From NCBI GenBank assembly GCA_963681505.1, contig OY811977.1, forward strand, positions 9,794,007 to 9,858,006: a stretch of DNA of 64,000 nt, in the 5' to 3' direction. Source of the DNA: Eunapius fragilis. Lineage: Eukaryota > Porifera > Demospongiae > Spongillida > Spongillidae. A program made the position numbers and the translations under genes. Within the stretch, counting starts at the first letter, position 1. Each line of letters starts with the position of its first letter. The notes below the pieces were generated by a model. That model searched no databases, was not told where the DNA came from, and saw nothing but the letters and a program-made list of their open reading frames with translations. This document shows positions 37,365 to 48,474 of the stretch, one piece after another.

Positions 37365-39127
37365 CTAAGTGGTAGTGGGATAGGTAGTGGTAGTGGTAGT
37401 GGCATTGGTAGCGGGATTGGTAGTGGTAGTGGTGGGATTTGTAATGGAAGTGGTAGTGGTAGCGGTAGTGGGATTGTTAGTGATAGTGGTAGAGGTAGTA
37501 GGATTTGTAGTCGTAGTGGTAGTGGGATTGATAGTGGGATTGGTATTGGTAGTGGTAGAGGCAGTGGGATTGGTAGTGGTATTGGTAGTGGGATTGGTAG
37601 TGGGATTGGTAGTGGAAGTGGTAGTGGCAGTGGGATTGGTAGTGGTAGTGGTAGTGGTAGTGGGATTGTTAGTGATAGTGGTAGAGGTAGTAGGATTTGT
37701 AGTCGTAGTGGTAGTGGGATTGATAGTGGGATTGGTATTGGTAGTGGTAGAGGCAGTGGGATTGGTAGTGGTATTGGTAGTGGGATTGGTAGTGGGATTG
37801 GTAGTGGAAGTGGTAGTGGCAGTGGGATTGGTAGTGGTAGTGGTAGTGGTAGTGGGATTGGTAGTGGGATTGGTAGTGGTAGTGGTAGTGGGATTGGTAG
37901 TGGTAGTGGTAGTGGTAGTGGTAGTGGTATTGGTAGTGGTAGTGGTATCAGTAGTGGGATTGGTAGTGGTAGTGGCAGTGGGATTGGAAGTGTTAGTGGT
38001 AGTGGGATTGGTAGTGGGATTGGTAGTGGTAGTGGTAGTGGTAGTAGGATTGGTAGTGGGATTGGTAATGGTGGTAGTGGTAGTGGGATTGGTAGTGATA
38101 GTGATAGAGGTAGTGGGATTGATAGTGGTAGTGGTAGTGGGATTGGTAGTGATAGTGATAGAGGTGGTGGGATTGGTAGTGGTAGTGGTAGTGGGATTGG
38201 TAGTGGGATTGATAGTGGTAGTGGTAGTGGGATTGGTAGTGGTAGTGGTAGTGATATTGGTAGTGGTAGTGGTAGTGGGATTGGTAGTGGTAGTGGTTGT
38301 GGGATTGGAAGTGGGATTGGTAGTGGTAGTGATAGAGGTAGTGGGATTGGTAGTGGCAGTGGTAGTGTTAGTGGGATTGGTAGTGGAATTGGTATTGGGA
38401 ATGGTAGTGGTTATTGTAATGGGAGTGGGATTGGTAGGGGGATTGGTAGTGGTAGTGGCAGTGGGATTGGTAGTGGTAGTGGTAGTGGGATTGGTAGTGG
38501 GATTGGTAGTGGTAGTGGTAGTGGTAGTGGGATTGGTAGTGGGATTGGTTATGGTAGTGGTCGTGGTAGGGGGATTGGTAGTGATAGTGGTAGAGGTAAA
38601 GGGATTGGAAGTGGTAGTGGTAGAGGTATTAGTAGTCTTAGTGGTAGTGGGATTGGTAGTGGTAGTGGTAGAGGTAGTGGGATTGGTAGTGGGATTGGTA
38701 GTGGTAATTGTCGTGGTAGTGGGATCGGTAGTGGGATTTGTAGTGGTAGTGGTAGTGGGATTGGTAGTGGTAGTGGTAGTGGGATTGGTAGTGGTAGTGG
38801 TAGTGGTAGTGGGATTGGTAGTGGGATTGGTAGTGGGATTGGTAGTGGTAATTGTAGTGGTAGTGGGATTGGTAGGGGATTGGTAGTGGTAGTGGTAGTG
38901 GGATTGGTAGTGGAAGTGGGATTGGTAGTGGTATTGGTAGTGGGATTGGTAGGGGGATTGGTAGTGGTAGTGGTAATGGTATTGGTAGTTGGATTGGTAA
39001 TGGTGATTGTAGTGGTAGTGGTATTGGTAGTGGGATTGGTAGTGGGATTGGTAGTGGGATTGGTTGTGGTAGTGGTAGTGGTAGTGGGATTGGTAGTGGG
39101 ATTGGTAGTGGTAATTGTAGTGGGATT
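37365..39127 (+). repeat. GGTAGT/GGGATT microsatellite, 1.8 kb
   Basis: Longest hexamer array of the window. A 180-bp internal segment is duplicated: the run containing GTTAGTGATAGTGGTAGAGG, GGATTTGTAGTCGTAGTGG and GGTAGAGGCAGTGG appears at about 37,467 and again at about 37,667. It ends GGGATTGCGGGATCAATCTG, re-entering the 62-mer at the usual position. Confidence 0.92.
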
Positions 39128-39698
39128 GCGGGATCAATCTGTAACAATTTGGCGCAATTCGACACGCTGCGACGGATTGCAGCACTTTCGCAGGATCAAT
39201 ATGTCACAATTCGGCGCGCTGTAACAGATTGCTGCACTATAGCCGGATCAATCTGCAACATTTCGGGGCAATTCAGCGCGCTGCGATAAATTGCTTCACT
39301 ATGGCGGGATCAATCTGCAACAATTTGGCGTAATTCGTCGCGCATGGACGGATTGGTGCTCTTCGGCTGGACCAATCTGTAACAATTCGGCGCAATTCGG
39401 CGTGGTGCGACCGATTGTTGCACATTCACGGGACCAATCTGATTGCTGCACTTTCACGGGATCAATCTGTAACATTTCGGCGCAATTCAGCGCGCTGCGA
39501 CGGATTGCTGCACTTTCGCGGGATCAATCTGCAACATGTTATTCGGCACAATTCGGCGCGCTGCGACCGATTGCTGCACTTTCACGGGTTCAATTTGTAA
39601 CAATTCAGCGCAATTCGGCGCGCTGCAACGGATTCCTGCACTTTTGCAGGATCAATCTGTAACAATTCGGGGCAATTCGGCGCGCTGAGACCGATTGC
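39128..39698 (+). repeat. 62-mer block, plus orientation
   Basis: About nine monomers between two microsatellite arrays, including the CATGGACGG/CTTCGGCTGG variant at about 39,350. It ends GAGACCGATTGCTAAG. Confidence 0.88.
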
Positions 39699-40067
39699 TA
39701 AGTGGTAGTGGGATTGGTAGTGGTAGTGGTAGTGGGATTGGTAGTGGGATTGGTAGTGGTAGTGGTAGTGGTAGTGGTAGTGGGATTGGTAGTGGGATTG
39801 GTAATGGAAGTGGTAGTGGTAGTGGGATTGTTAGTGATAGTGGTAGAGGTAGTGGGATTGGTAGTGGTAGTGGTAGTGGGATTGGTAGTGGGATTGGAAT
39901 TGGTAGTGGTAGAGGCAGTGGGATTGGTAGTGGTATTGGTAGTGGGATTGGTAGTGAATTGCTAGTGGTAGTGGTAGTGGCAGTGGGATTGGTAGTGGTA
40001 GTGGTAGTGGTAGTTCGATTGGTAGTGGGATTGGTAGTGGTAGTGGTAGTGGTAGTGGGATTGGTAG
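39699..40067 (+). repeat. GGTAGT/GGGATT microsatellite interrupted by an LTR
   Basis: Hexamer array like the preceding one, with one disrupted unit at GGTAGTGAATTGC (about 39,955). It stops at GGGATTGGTAG, where the retroelement LTR starts with TGTAGCG. Confidence 0.88.
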
Positions 40068-40205
40068 TGTAGCGATCTCTACCATCTCATATGTAGCAGC
40101 GGAAATACAACACTCATATAATCCTGGTTACAGAAACTATATATAGGTTAATCACACGCATGCGCCTGGCACTCATTAATATCAGTTCCCAATAACCGTT
40201 ACACA
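40068..40205 (-). mobile_element. Short LTR of a Ty3/gypsy-like retrotransposon (3' LTR)
   Basis: Read on the minus strand, the segment starts TGTGTAACGG and ends GATCGCTACA, the TG...CA form of an LTR, about 138 bp long. A TATA-like CCTATATATAG lies inside it. Directly upstream on the minus strand are a polypurine tract and a pol C-terminal fragment in the order expected at an LTR retroelement's 3' end. The outer end abuts GGTAGT microsatellite, the probable insertion target. No second LTR is in this window. Confidence 0.75.
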
Positions 40206-40216
40206 GCTCCCCCTTA
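40206..40216 (-). other. Polypurine tract
   Basis: The minus strand reads TAAGGGGGAGC immediately before the LTR's TGTG, the position where plus-strand DNA priming occurs in LTR retroelements. Confidence 0.7.
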
Positions 40217-40237
40217 TCAGGGAGTGGGTCCACACAC

Positions 40238-40325
40238 TCATGTATCGTCGTCCGATTCCAAATCAGGAAGTTTCAATGGGTTCCCGTATCTGTCCGGCGG
40301 CCTTCTGTACCTTGTCGACCTCCGT
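40238..40325 (-). pseudogene. C-terminal fragment of Ty3/gypsy pol polyprotein
   Basis: The minus-strand frame encodes RRSTRYRRPPDRYG, then NPLKLPDLESDDDT and a TGA stop. The Arg-rich RRS-R-RRPPDRYG tail is characteristic, from my knowledge of the family, of the end of metazoan Ty3/gypsy pol after the integrase domain. Only 28 residues remain; the fragment is cut at its 5' side by the dyad satellite. It lies 22 bp from the polypurine tract, as expected for pol's natural end. Confidence 0.75.
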
Positions 40326-40637
40326 ACTCCTGCAGGAGTCAAGTATTTCAATTATGACTCCTGCAGGAGTCAAGTATTTCAATGTATGACTCCTGCAGGA
40401 GTCAAGTATTTCAATATTTATGACTCCTGCAGGAGTCAAGTATGTCAGTATGTATGACTCCGGCAGGAGTCAACAATATGTTTGCATGACTCCTGCAGGA
40501 GTCAAGTATTTCAATGTATGACTCCTGCAGGAGTCAAATATGTCAATATGTATGACTCCTGCAAGAGTCAAGTATCTCCATGCATGACTCATGCAGGAGT
40601 CAAGTATGTCACTATGAATAACTCCTGCAGGAGTCAT
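40326..40637 (+). repeat. Dyad satellite, short direct copy
   Basis: Nine or so units that match the end of array A (about 35,925-36,235) nearly base for base, offset about 4,404 bp, including rare variants such as GACTCCGGCAGGAGTCAAC and GACTCATGCAGGAG. It starts at ACTCCTGCAGG, directly after the gypsy fragment. Confidence 0.9.
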
Positions 40638-41145
40638 GCATAGTTACAGATTGGTTACGCAAAAGTGCTGCAATCCGTCGCAGCGCGCCGAAATGCGCTG
40701 AATTGTTACAGATTGAACCCGTGAAAGTGCAGCAATCGGTCGCAGAGCTAGCGCGCCGAATAGTGCCGAATTGTTGCAGATTGATCCCGCGAAAATGCAG
40801 CAATCCATCGCAGCGCGCCGAAATGGGCCGAATTGTTACAGATTGATCCCGTGAAAGTGCAGCAATCAGGTTGCTAGCGCGCCGAATAGTGCCGAATTGT
40901 TGCAGATTGATCCCGCGAAAATGCAACAATCCGTCGCAGCGCGCCGAAATGCGCCGAATTGTTACAGATTGATCCCGTGAAAGTGCAGCAATCAGGTTGA
41001 TCCCGTGAATGTGCAACAATCGGTCGCACCACGCCGAATGGCGCCGAATTGTTACAGATTGGTCCAGCCGAAGTGCACCAATCCGTCCATGCGCGCCGAA
41101 TTACGCCGAATTGTTGCAGATTGACCCCGCCATCAATATATAACT
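40638..41145 (-). repeat. 62-mer block, minus orientation
   Basis: About eight monomers in reverse orientation starting TAGTTACAGATTGGTTACGC. Two copies carry the AGCTAGCGCGCCGAATAGTG variant. It ends at GACCCCGCCATCAATATATA. Confidence 0.87.
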
Positions 41146-41378
41146 ATTCGGCGCGCTGCAAAGGATTGCTGCACTATCGCCGGATCAATCTGCAACAATT
41201 CGGCGCAATTCGGCGCGCTGCATGCGACCGATTGCTGCACTTTCACGGGTTCAATCTGTAACAATTCAGCGCAATTCGGCGCGCTGCGACGGATTGGTTC
41301 ACTTCAGCGGGATCAATCTACAACAATTCGGCACAATTCGGCACGCTGCGACGGATTGCAGCACCAATCTGTAACTAT
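41146..41378 (+). repeat. 62-mer block, plus orientation
   Basis: About four monomers in forward orientation after the head-to-head switch at about 41,145. It ends CACCAATCTGTAACTATGCA, the inverse of the 36,230 junction, before the inverted dyad array. Confidence 0.87.
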
Positions 41379-44300
41379 GCATGACTCCTGCAGGAGTCAT
41401 TCATAGTGACATACTTGACTCCTGCATGAGTCATGCATGGAGATAATTGACTCTTGCAGGAGTCATACATATTGACATATTTGACTACTGCAGGAGTCAT
41501 ACATTGAAATACTTGACTCCTGCAGGAGTCATGCAAACATATAGTTGACTCCTACCGGAGTCATACATACTGACATACTTGACTCCTGCAGGAGTCATAC
41601 ATATTGAAATACTTGACTCCTGCAGGAGTCATACATTGAAATACTTGACTCCTGCAGGAGTCATAATTGAAATACTTGACTCCTGAAGGAGTCATACATT
41701 GAAATAATTCTTAAGTGACATACTTGACTCCTGCAGGAGTCATACATACTGACATACTTGACTCCTGCAGGAGTCATGCATGGAGATACTTGACTCCTGC
41801 AGGAGTCATACATTGAGATACTTGACTCCTACGGGAGTCTTGCATACTGACATACTTGACTCCTGCAGGAGTCATGCAAATATATATTTGACTCCTGCAG
41901 GAGTCATACAAACTGACATACTTGACTCCTGCCGGCAGGATTCATGCATGGAGATACATGACTCCTGGAGGAGTCATACATATTGACATACTTTACTCCT
42001 ACAGGAGTCATTCATTGAAATATTTCACTCCTGCAGGAGTCATGCATACTGACAAACTTGACTCTTATAGGAGTCATACATTGAAATACTTGACTCCTGC
42101 AGGAGTCATTCATTGTGAAATATTTGACTCCTGCAGCTGTCATCCAATCTGACATACTTGACTCCTGCAGGAGTCATGCAAATATATAGTTGACTCCTGC
42201 AGGAGTCATACATATTGACATACTTGACTCCTGCAGGACTCATACATTCTGACATACATAACTCCTGCAGGAGTCATACATGGAGATTACTCACTCCTGC
42301 AGGAGTCATACAAATTGACTTATGACTCCTGCAGGAGTCATTGATACGGACATATTTGACTCCTGCAGGAGTCAAGCATGGAGATACTTGACTCTTGCAG
42401 GAGTCATACATTCTGACATATTTGACTCCTGCAGGAGTCATACATTGAAATACTTGAGTCCTGCGGGAGTCATACATTGAGATACTTGACTCCTGCAGGA
42501 GTCAATGATTCTGACATACTTGACTCCTGCAGGTGTCATGTATGGAGATCCTTGACTCCTGCAAGAGTCATACATATTGATATTCTTGACTCCTGCAGGA
42601 GTCATTCATTGAAATGCTTCACTCCCTCACTAGTCAAATATTGAAATACGTGACTCCTGCAGGAGTCATTCATAGTGACATATTTGACTCCTGCAGGAGT
42701 CATACATGGAGATTGCTCACTCCTGCCGGAGTCATACATATTGAAATATGACTCCTGTAGTAGTCATTGATACTGACATACTTGACTCCTTCAGGTGTCA
42801 TACATGGAGATACTTGACTCCTGCAGGAGTCATACATATAGAAATACTTGACTCCTGCAGGAGTCATACATTGAAATACTTGACTCCTGCAGGAGTCAGA
42901 CATATTGATATACTTGACTCCTGCAGGAGTCATAATTGAAATAATTGACTTTTGCAGGTGTCATACATTGAAATACTTGAGTGACATACTTGACTCCTGC
43001 AGGAGTCATACATACTGACATACTTGACTCCTGCAGGAGTCATGCTTGGTAATACTTGACTCCTGCAGGAGTCATACATTGAGATACTTGACTCCTGCAG
43101 GAGTCTTGCATACTGACAAACTTGACTCCTGCAGGAGTCATGCAAGTATATGTACGACTCCTGCAGGAGTCATACATACTAACATACTGACATACTTGAC
43201 TCCTGCAGGAGTCATGCTTGGAGATACTTGACTCCTGCATGAGTCATACATTGAGATACTTGACTCCTGCAGGAGTCATTCATTGTAACATATTTGACTC
43301 CTGCAGCAGGCATACAAACTGGCATACTTGACTCCTGCAGGAGTCATGCAAATGTATAGTTGACTCCTGCAGGAGTCATACATACTGACATACTTGACTC
43401 CTGCAGGAGTCATAAATATTGAAATACTTGTCTCCTGCAGGAGTCATACATTGAAGTACTTGACTCCTGCAGGAGTCAGACATATTGACATACTTGACTC
43501 CTGCAGGAGACATAATTGAAATACTTGACTCCTGCAGGAGTCATACATTGAAATTCTTGAGTGACATACTTGACTCTTGCAGGAGTCATACATAATGACA
43601 TACATGACTCCTGCAGGAGTCATGCATGGAGATACTTGACTCCTGCAGGAGTCGTACATTGAGATACTTGACTCCTGCAGGAGTCTTGCATACTGACATA
43701 CTTGACTCCTGCAGGAGTCATGCAAATATATAGTTGACTCATGCAGGAGTCATATATACTGGCATACTTGAAATACTTCACTCCTGCACGAGTCATATAT
43801 TGAAATACGTGACTCCTGCAGGAGTCATTCATATAGTGACATATTTGACTCCTGCAGGAGTCATACATGGAGATTGCTCACTCCTGCCGGAGTTTTACAT
43901 ATTGACATATGACTCCTGTAGTAGTCATTGATACTGACACAAGTAAATAGGAGTCATTCATAGTGACATATTTGACTCCTGCAGGAGTCATACATGGAGA
44001 TTGCTCACTCTTGCCGGAGTCATACATATTGACATATGACTCCTGTAGTAGTCATTGATACTGACATACTTGACTCCTTCAGGTGTCATACATGGAGATA
44101 CTTGACTCCTGCAGGAGTCATACATATTGAAATACTTGACTCCTGCAGGAGTTATGCATTGAAATACTTGACTCCTGCAGGTGTCAGACATATTGATATA
44201 CTTGACTCCTGCAGGAGTCATAATTGAAATAATTGACTCCTGCAGGAGTCATACATTGAAATACTTGAGTGACATACTTGACTCCTGCAGGAGTCATACA

Positions 44301-47300
44301 TACTGACATACTTGACTCCTGCAGGAGTCATGCTTGGAGATACTTGACTCCTGCAGGAGTCATACATTGAGATACTTGACTCCTGCAGGAGTCTTGCATA
44401 CTGACATACTTTACTCCTGCAGGAGTCATGCAAATATATGTATGACTCCTGCAGAAGTCAAACATACTGACATACTTGACTTCTGCAGGAGTTATACATA
44501 TTGAAATACTTGACTCCTGCAGGAGTCATACATTGAAATACTTGACTCCTGCAGGAGTCAGACACATTGACATACTTGACTTTTGCAGGAGTCATAATTT
44601 AAATACTTGACTCCTGCAGGAGTCATACATTGAAATTCCTGAGTGACATACTTGACTCCTACAGGAGTCTTACATACTGACATACTTGACTCCTGCAAGA
44701 GTCATGCATGGAGATACTTGACTCCTGCAGAAGTCAAACATTGAGATACTTGACTCCAGCAGGAGTCTTGCATACTGACATACTTGACTCCTGCAGGAGT
44801 CATGCAAATATATAGTTGACTCATGCGGGAGTTATATATACTGGCATACTTGACTCCTGCAGGAGTCATGCATGGAGATAAATGACTCCTGGAGGAGTCA
44901 TACATACTGACATACTTTACTCATGCAGAACTCATTCATTGAAATATTTGACTCCTGCAGGAGTCATGCATACTGACAAATTTGACTCTTGAAGGAGTCA
45001 TACATTGAAACACTTGACTCCTGCAGGAGTCATTCATTGTAACATATTTGACTTCTACAGCAGTCATACAAACTGATATACTTGACTCCTGCAGGAGTCA
45101 TGCAAATATATAGTTGACTCCTGCAGGAGTCATACATACTGACATACTTGACTCCTGCAGGAGTCATAAATATTGAAATACTTGACTCCTGCAGGAGTCA
45201 TACATTGAAGTACTTGACTCCTGCAGGAGTCAGACATATTGACATACTTGACTCCTGCAGGAGTCATAATTGAAATACTTGACTCCTGCAGGAGTCATAC
45301 ATTGAAATTCTTGAGTGACATATTTGACTCTTGCAGGAGTCATACATAATGACATACTTGACTCCTGCAGGAGTCATGCATGGAGATACTTGACTCCTGC
45401 AGGGGTCGTACATTGAGATACTTGACTCCTGCAGGAGTCTTGCATACTGACATACTTGACTCCTGCATGAGTCATGCAAGTATATAGTTGACTCATGCAG
45501 GAGTCATATATACTGGCATACTTGAAATACTTCACTCCTGCACGAGTCATATATTGAAATACGTGACTCCTGCAGGAGTCATTCATAGTGACATATTTGA
45601 CTCCAGCAGGAGTCATACATGGAGATTGCTCACTCCTGCCGGAGTCATACATATTGACATATGACTCCTGTTGTAGTCATTGATACTGACATACTTGACT
45701 CCTTCAGGTGTCATACATGGAGATACTTGACTCCTGCAGGAGTCATACATATAGAAATACTTGACTCCTGCAGGAGTTATACATTGAAATACTTGACTCC
45801 TGCAGGAGTCAGACATATTGATATACTTGACTCCTGCCGGAGTCATAATTGAAATAATTGACTCCTGCAGGAGTCATACATTGAAATACTTGAGTGACAT
45901 ACTTGACTCCTGCAGGAGTCATACATACTGACATACTTGACTCCTGCAGGAGTCATGGTTGGAGATACTTGACTCCTGCAGGAGTCATACATTGAGATAC
46001 TTGACTCCTGCAGGAGTCTTGCATACTGACATACTTGACTCCTGCAGGAGTCATGCAAATATATGTATGACTCCTGCAGGAGTCATACATACTGACATAC
46101 TTGACTCCTGCAGTAGTCATACATACTGACATACTTGACTCCTGCAGGAGTCATGCATGGAGATAAATGACTCCTGGAGGAGTCATACATATTGACATAC
46201 TTTACTCCTGCATGAGTCATTCATTGAAATATTTGACTCCTGCAGGAGTCATGCATACTGACAAATTTGACTCTTGAAGGAGTCATACATTGAAACACTT
46301 GACTCCTGCAGGAGTCATTCATTGTAACATATTTGACTCCTGCAGCAGTCATACAAACTGATATACTTGACTCCTGCAGAAGTCATGCAAATATATAGTT
46401 GACTTCTGCAGGAGTCATACAGACTGACATACTTGACTCCTGCAGGAGTCATAAATATTGAAATACTTGACTCCTGCAGGAGTCATACATTGAAATTCTT
46501 GAGTGACATATTTGACTCTTGCAGGAGTCATACATAATGACATACTTTACTCCTGCAGGAGTCATGCATGGAGATACTTGACTCCTGCAGGGGTCGTACA
46601 TTGAGATACTTGACTCCTGCAGGAGTCTTGCATACTGACATACTTGACTCCTGCATGAGTCATGCAAATATATAGTTGACTCATGCAGGAGTCATGTATA
46701 CTGGCATACTTGAAATACTTCACTCCTGCACGAGTCATGTATTGAAATACGTGACTCCTGCAGGAGTCATTCATAGTGACATATTTGACTCCAACAGGAG
46801 TCATACATGGAGATTGCTCACTCCTGCCGGAGTCATACATATTGACATATGACTCCTGTAGTAGTCATTGATACTGACATACTTGACTCCTTCAGGTGTC
46901 ATACATGGAGATACTTGACTCCTGCAGGAGTCATACATATAGAAATACTTGACTCCTGCAGGAGTTATACATTGAAATACTTGACTTCTGCAGGAGTCAG
47001 ACATATTGATATACTTGACTCCTGCAGGAGTCATAATTGAAATAATTTACTCCTGCAGGAGTCGTACATTGAAATACTTGAGTGACATACTTGACTCCTG
47101 CAGGAGTCATGCATACTGACATACTTGACTCCTGCAGGAGTCATGCTTGGAGATACTTGACTCTTGCAGGAGTCATACATTGAGATACTTGACTCCTGCA
47201 GGAGTCTTGCATACTGACATACTTGACTCCTGGAGGAGTCATGCAAATATATGTATGACTCCAGCAGGAGTCATACATACTGACATACTTTACTCCTGCA

Positions 47301-47335
47301 GGAGTCATACATACTGACATACTTGACTCCTGCAC
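41379..47335 (-). repeat. Dyad satellite, inverted array B
   Basis: About 180 units of the same 18-bp palindrome, but with all linkers reverse-complemented (TACATACTGACATACT, TACATTGAAATACT, TGCATGGAGATACT). Variant blocks repeat at offsets of about 1,625 bp (43,988 to 45,613) and 1,188 bp (45,613 to 46,801). A 10-bp relic of the hairpin element lies at 43,939-43,948. The array ends GACTCCTGCA, fused to CGGGCCCAATTG of the next satellite. Confidence 0.93.
43939..43948. other. 10-bp scar of the 285-bp hairpin
   Basis: ACAAGTAAAT follows GTAGTCATTGATACTGAC here, exactly as the hairpin's outer end follows the reverse complement of the same array sequence at 31,100-31,130. The rest of the hairpin and the array on its far side are missing, so the inverted array was copied after the insertion and then lost it by deletion. 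Confidence 0.75.
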
Positions 47336-47443
47336 GGGCCCAATTGCTGCGATTTGTCCCCATTAATTGATGCCATTTGGGCCAATTGGTTCCATCTGCC
47401 CAATTGGCGCGATATATCCTATTGTTGCCAAATGGGCCAATTG
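47336..47443 (+). repeat. ~55-bp GGGCCCAATTGG satellite, first segment
   Basis: About two diverged units of the 55-bp family (GGGCCAATTGGTTCCACGGG then CCCAATTGGCGCGATATGT). The segment is cut by a hAT-type element at 47,444. Confidence 0.85.
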
Positions 47444-48474
47444 CAGGGTTGCCGAAAGTCAGGCCAGGGTCCGGCCTGTGACCTGAAGGTCAGGCCAGGC
47501 CTCCGGCCCGTGGCCTGAAAGGTCGACCCGAAAGATGCAGTTATTAAATTTCATGTTAAAATTATTAAATATTAATTTTGCATATGAGACAAGTAACGTG
47601 ACGCGCACGCGCGTGACGTTTATTCATTCTTTAGCGCCGTCACTAGCGCTACGAATATAGCTTCAGGTGACTGTGGTGGGACTGGTGGCTCCTCTGTAGC
47701 AGATATATCTCATAAGCTTGTGTCTCCTATAAACCCAGACCGCTGGGTTTATAACACTGATGAGCTTATCAGGTACCCGCAACGACGCAAACAACCCTCC
47801 GTGGTGTGGGCACATTTCAAATTGTACAAATGTCATGAAAAGAGAGGATATGAAGGGTTTACTGACAAAGCTTGGTGCAACCACTGCCACAAGCCCTTTG
47901 TCGAACGACCTATATACGTAGAGAAGTTAAGGATGAGTTTGATGCTTGGCTTTCAGTTCCCGAAACACGACAAGTGAATGCTACTTCTCCTATAGATCAT
48001 AGATAGTACTATCTATGTATAGATCCGCTTGCATGGTGGAAATTGCACGACTCGCGTTTTCCAAGAATTTCTATGCAAGAAAGTACTATATAGCTTGGCC
48101 TTTTCTGCACCATCTGAGCTGGTATTTCTAAAGCCAAGCTTATTCAACAGCGTCAAAGATGGAATCTTCTTCCCCAGCAGCTGGAGGCGTGCATAATGCT
48201 TAAGCACAATGCATGGGTGCTGAACAGTTAGATTAGTTATGTCTGGACCGGTCTCGGCGGTCTGGTTCATCTTCACAACTTACTGATGTATGCGGCATAT
48301 CGTGTGACTGATTAATTCACAGTGATTGTATATAATCTTGAGATAATATTATTTAATAATCTAATTACATCTTTAATAAGTGGCCTTTCAGGCCGGGTTC
48401 CGGCCTGAAGGTCAGGCCAGAAGGTCCGGCCTGAAAGGTCGGCCTGAAAGGTCGGCCGGCCTTCGGCAACCCTG
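47444..48474 (+). mobile_element. hAT-type DNA transposon, 1,031 bp, internally decayed
   Basis: Terminal inverted repeats begin CAGGGTTGCCGAA and end TTCGGCAACCCTG. The flanks are perfect 8-bp direct duplications, GCCAATTG at 47,436-47,443 and 48,475-48,482. Both the 8-bp duplication and the CAGGG start are typical of hAT elements. The subterminal zones are dense in GGCCTGAAGGTC-like repeats, possible transposase-binding motifs. Internally there is a BED-finger-like fragment but no full transposase, so the copy is non-autonomous. One caution is that GCCAATTG is part of the host satellite unit. Confidence 0.82.
47720..47977 (+). pseudogene. BED-type zinc-finger remnant of a hAT transposase
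   Basis: An 85-codon frame contains SVVWAHFK, then AWCNHCHKPF about 15 residues later. This W-x2-F...C-x2-C spacing is the first half of a BED zinc finger, the DNA-binding N-terminal domain of hAT transposases. The expected His pair does not follow; the frame ends at codon 85 with no catalytic domain. Its place inside the 8-bp-flanked element supports the call. The start used is the first Met of the open frame and is arbitrary. Confidence 0.6.
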
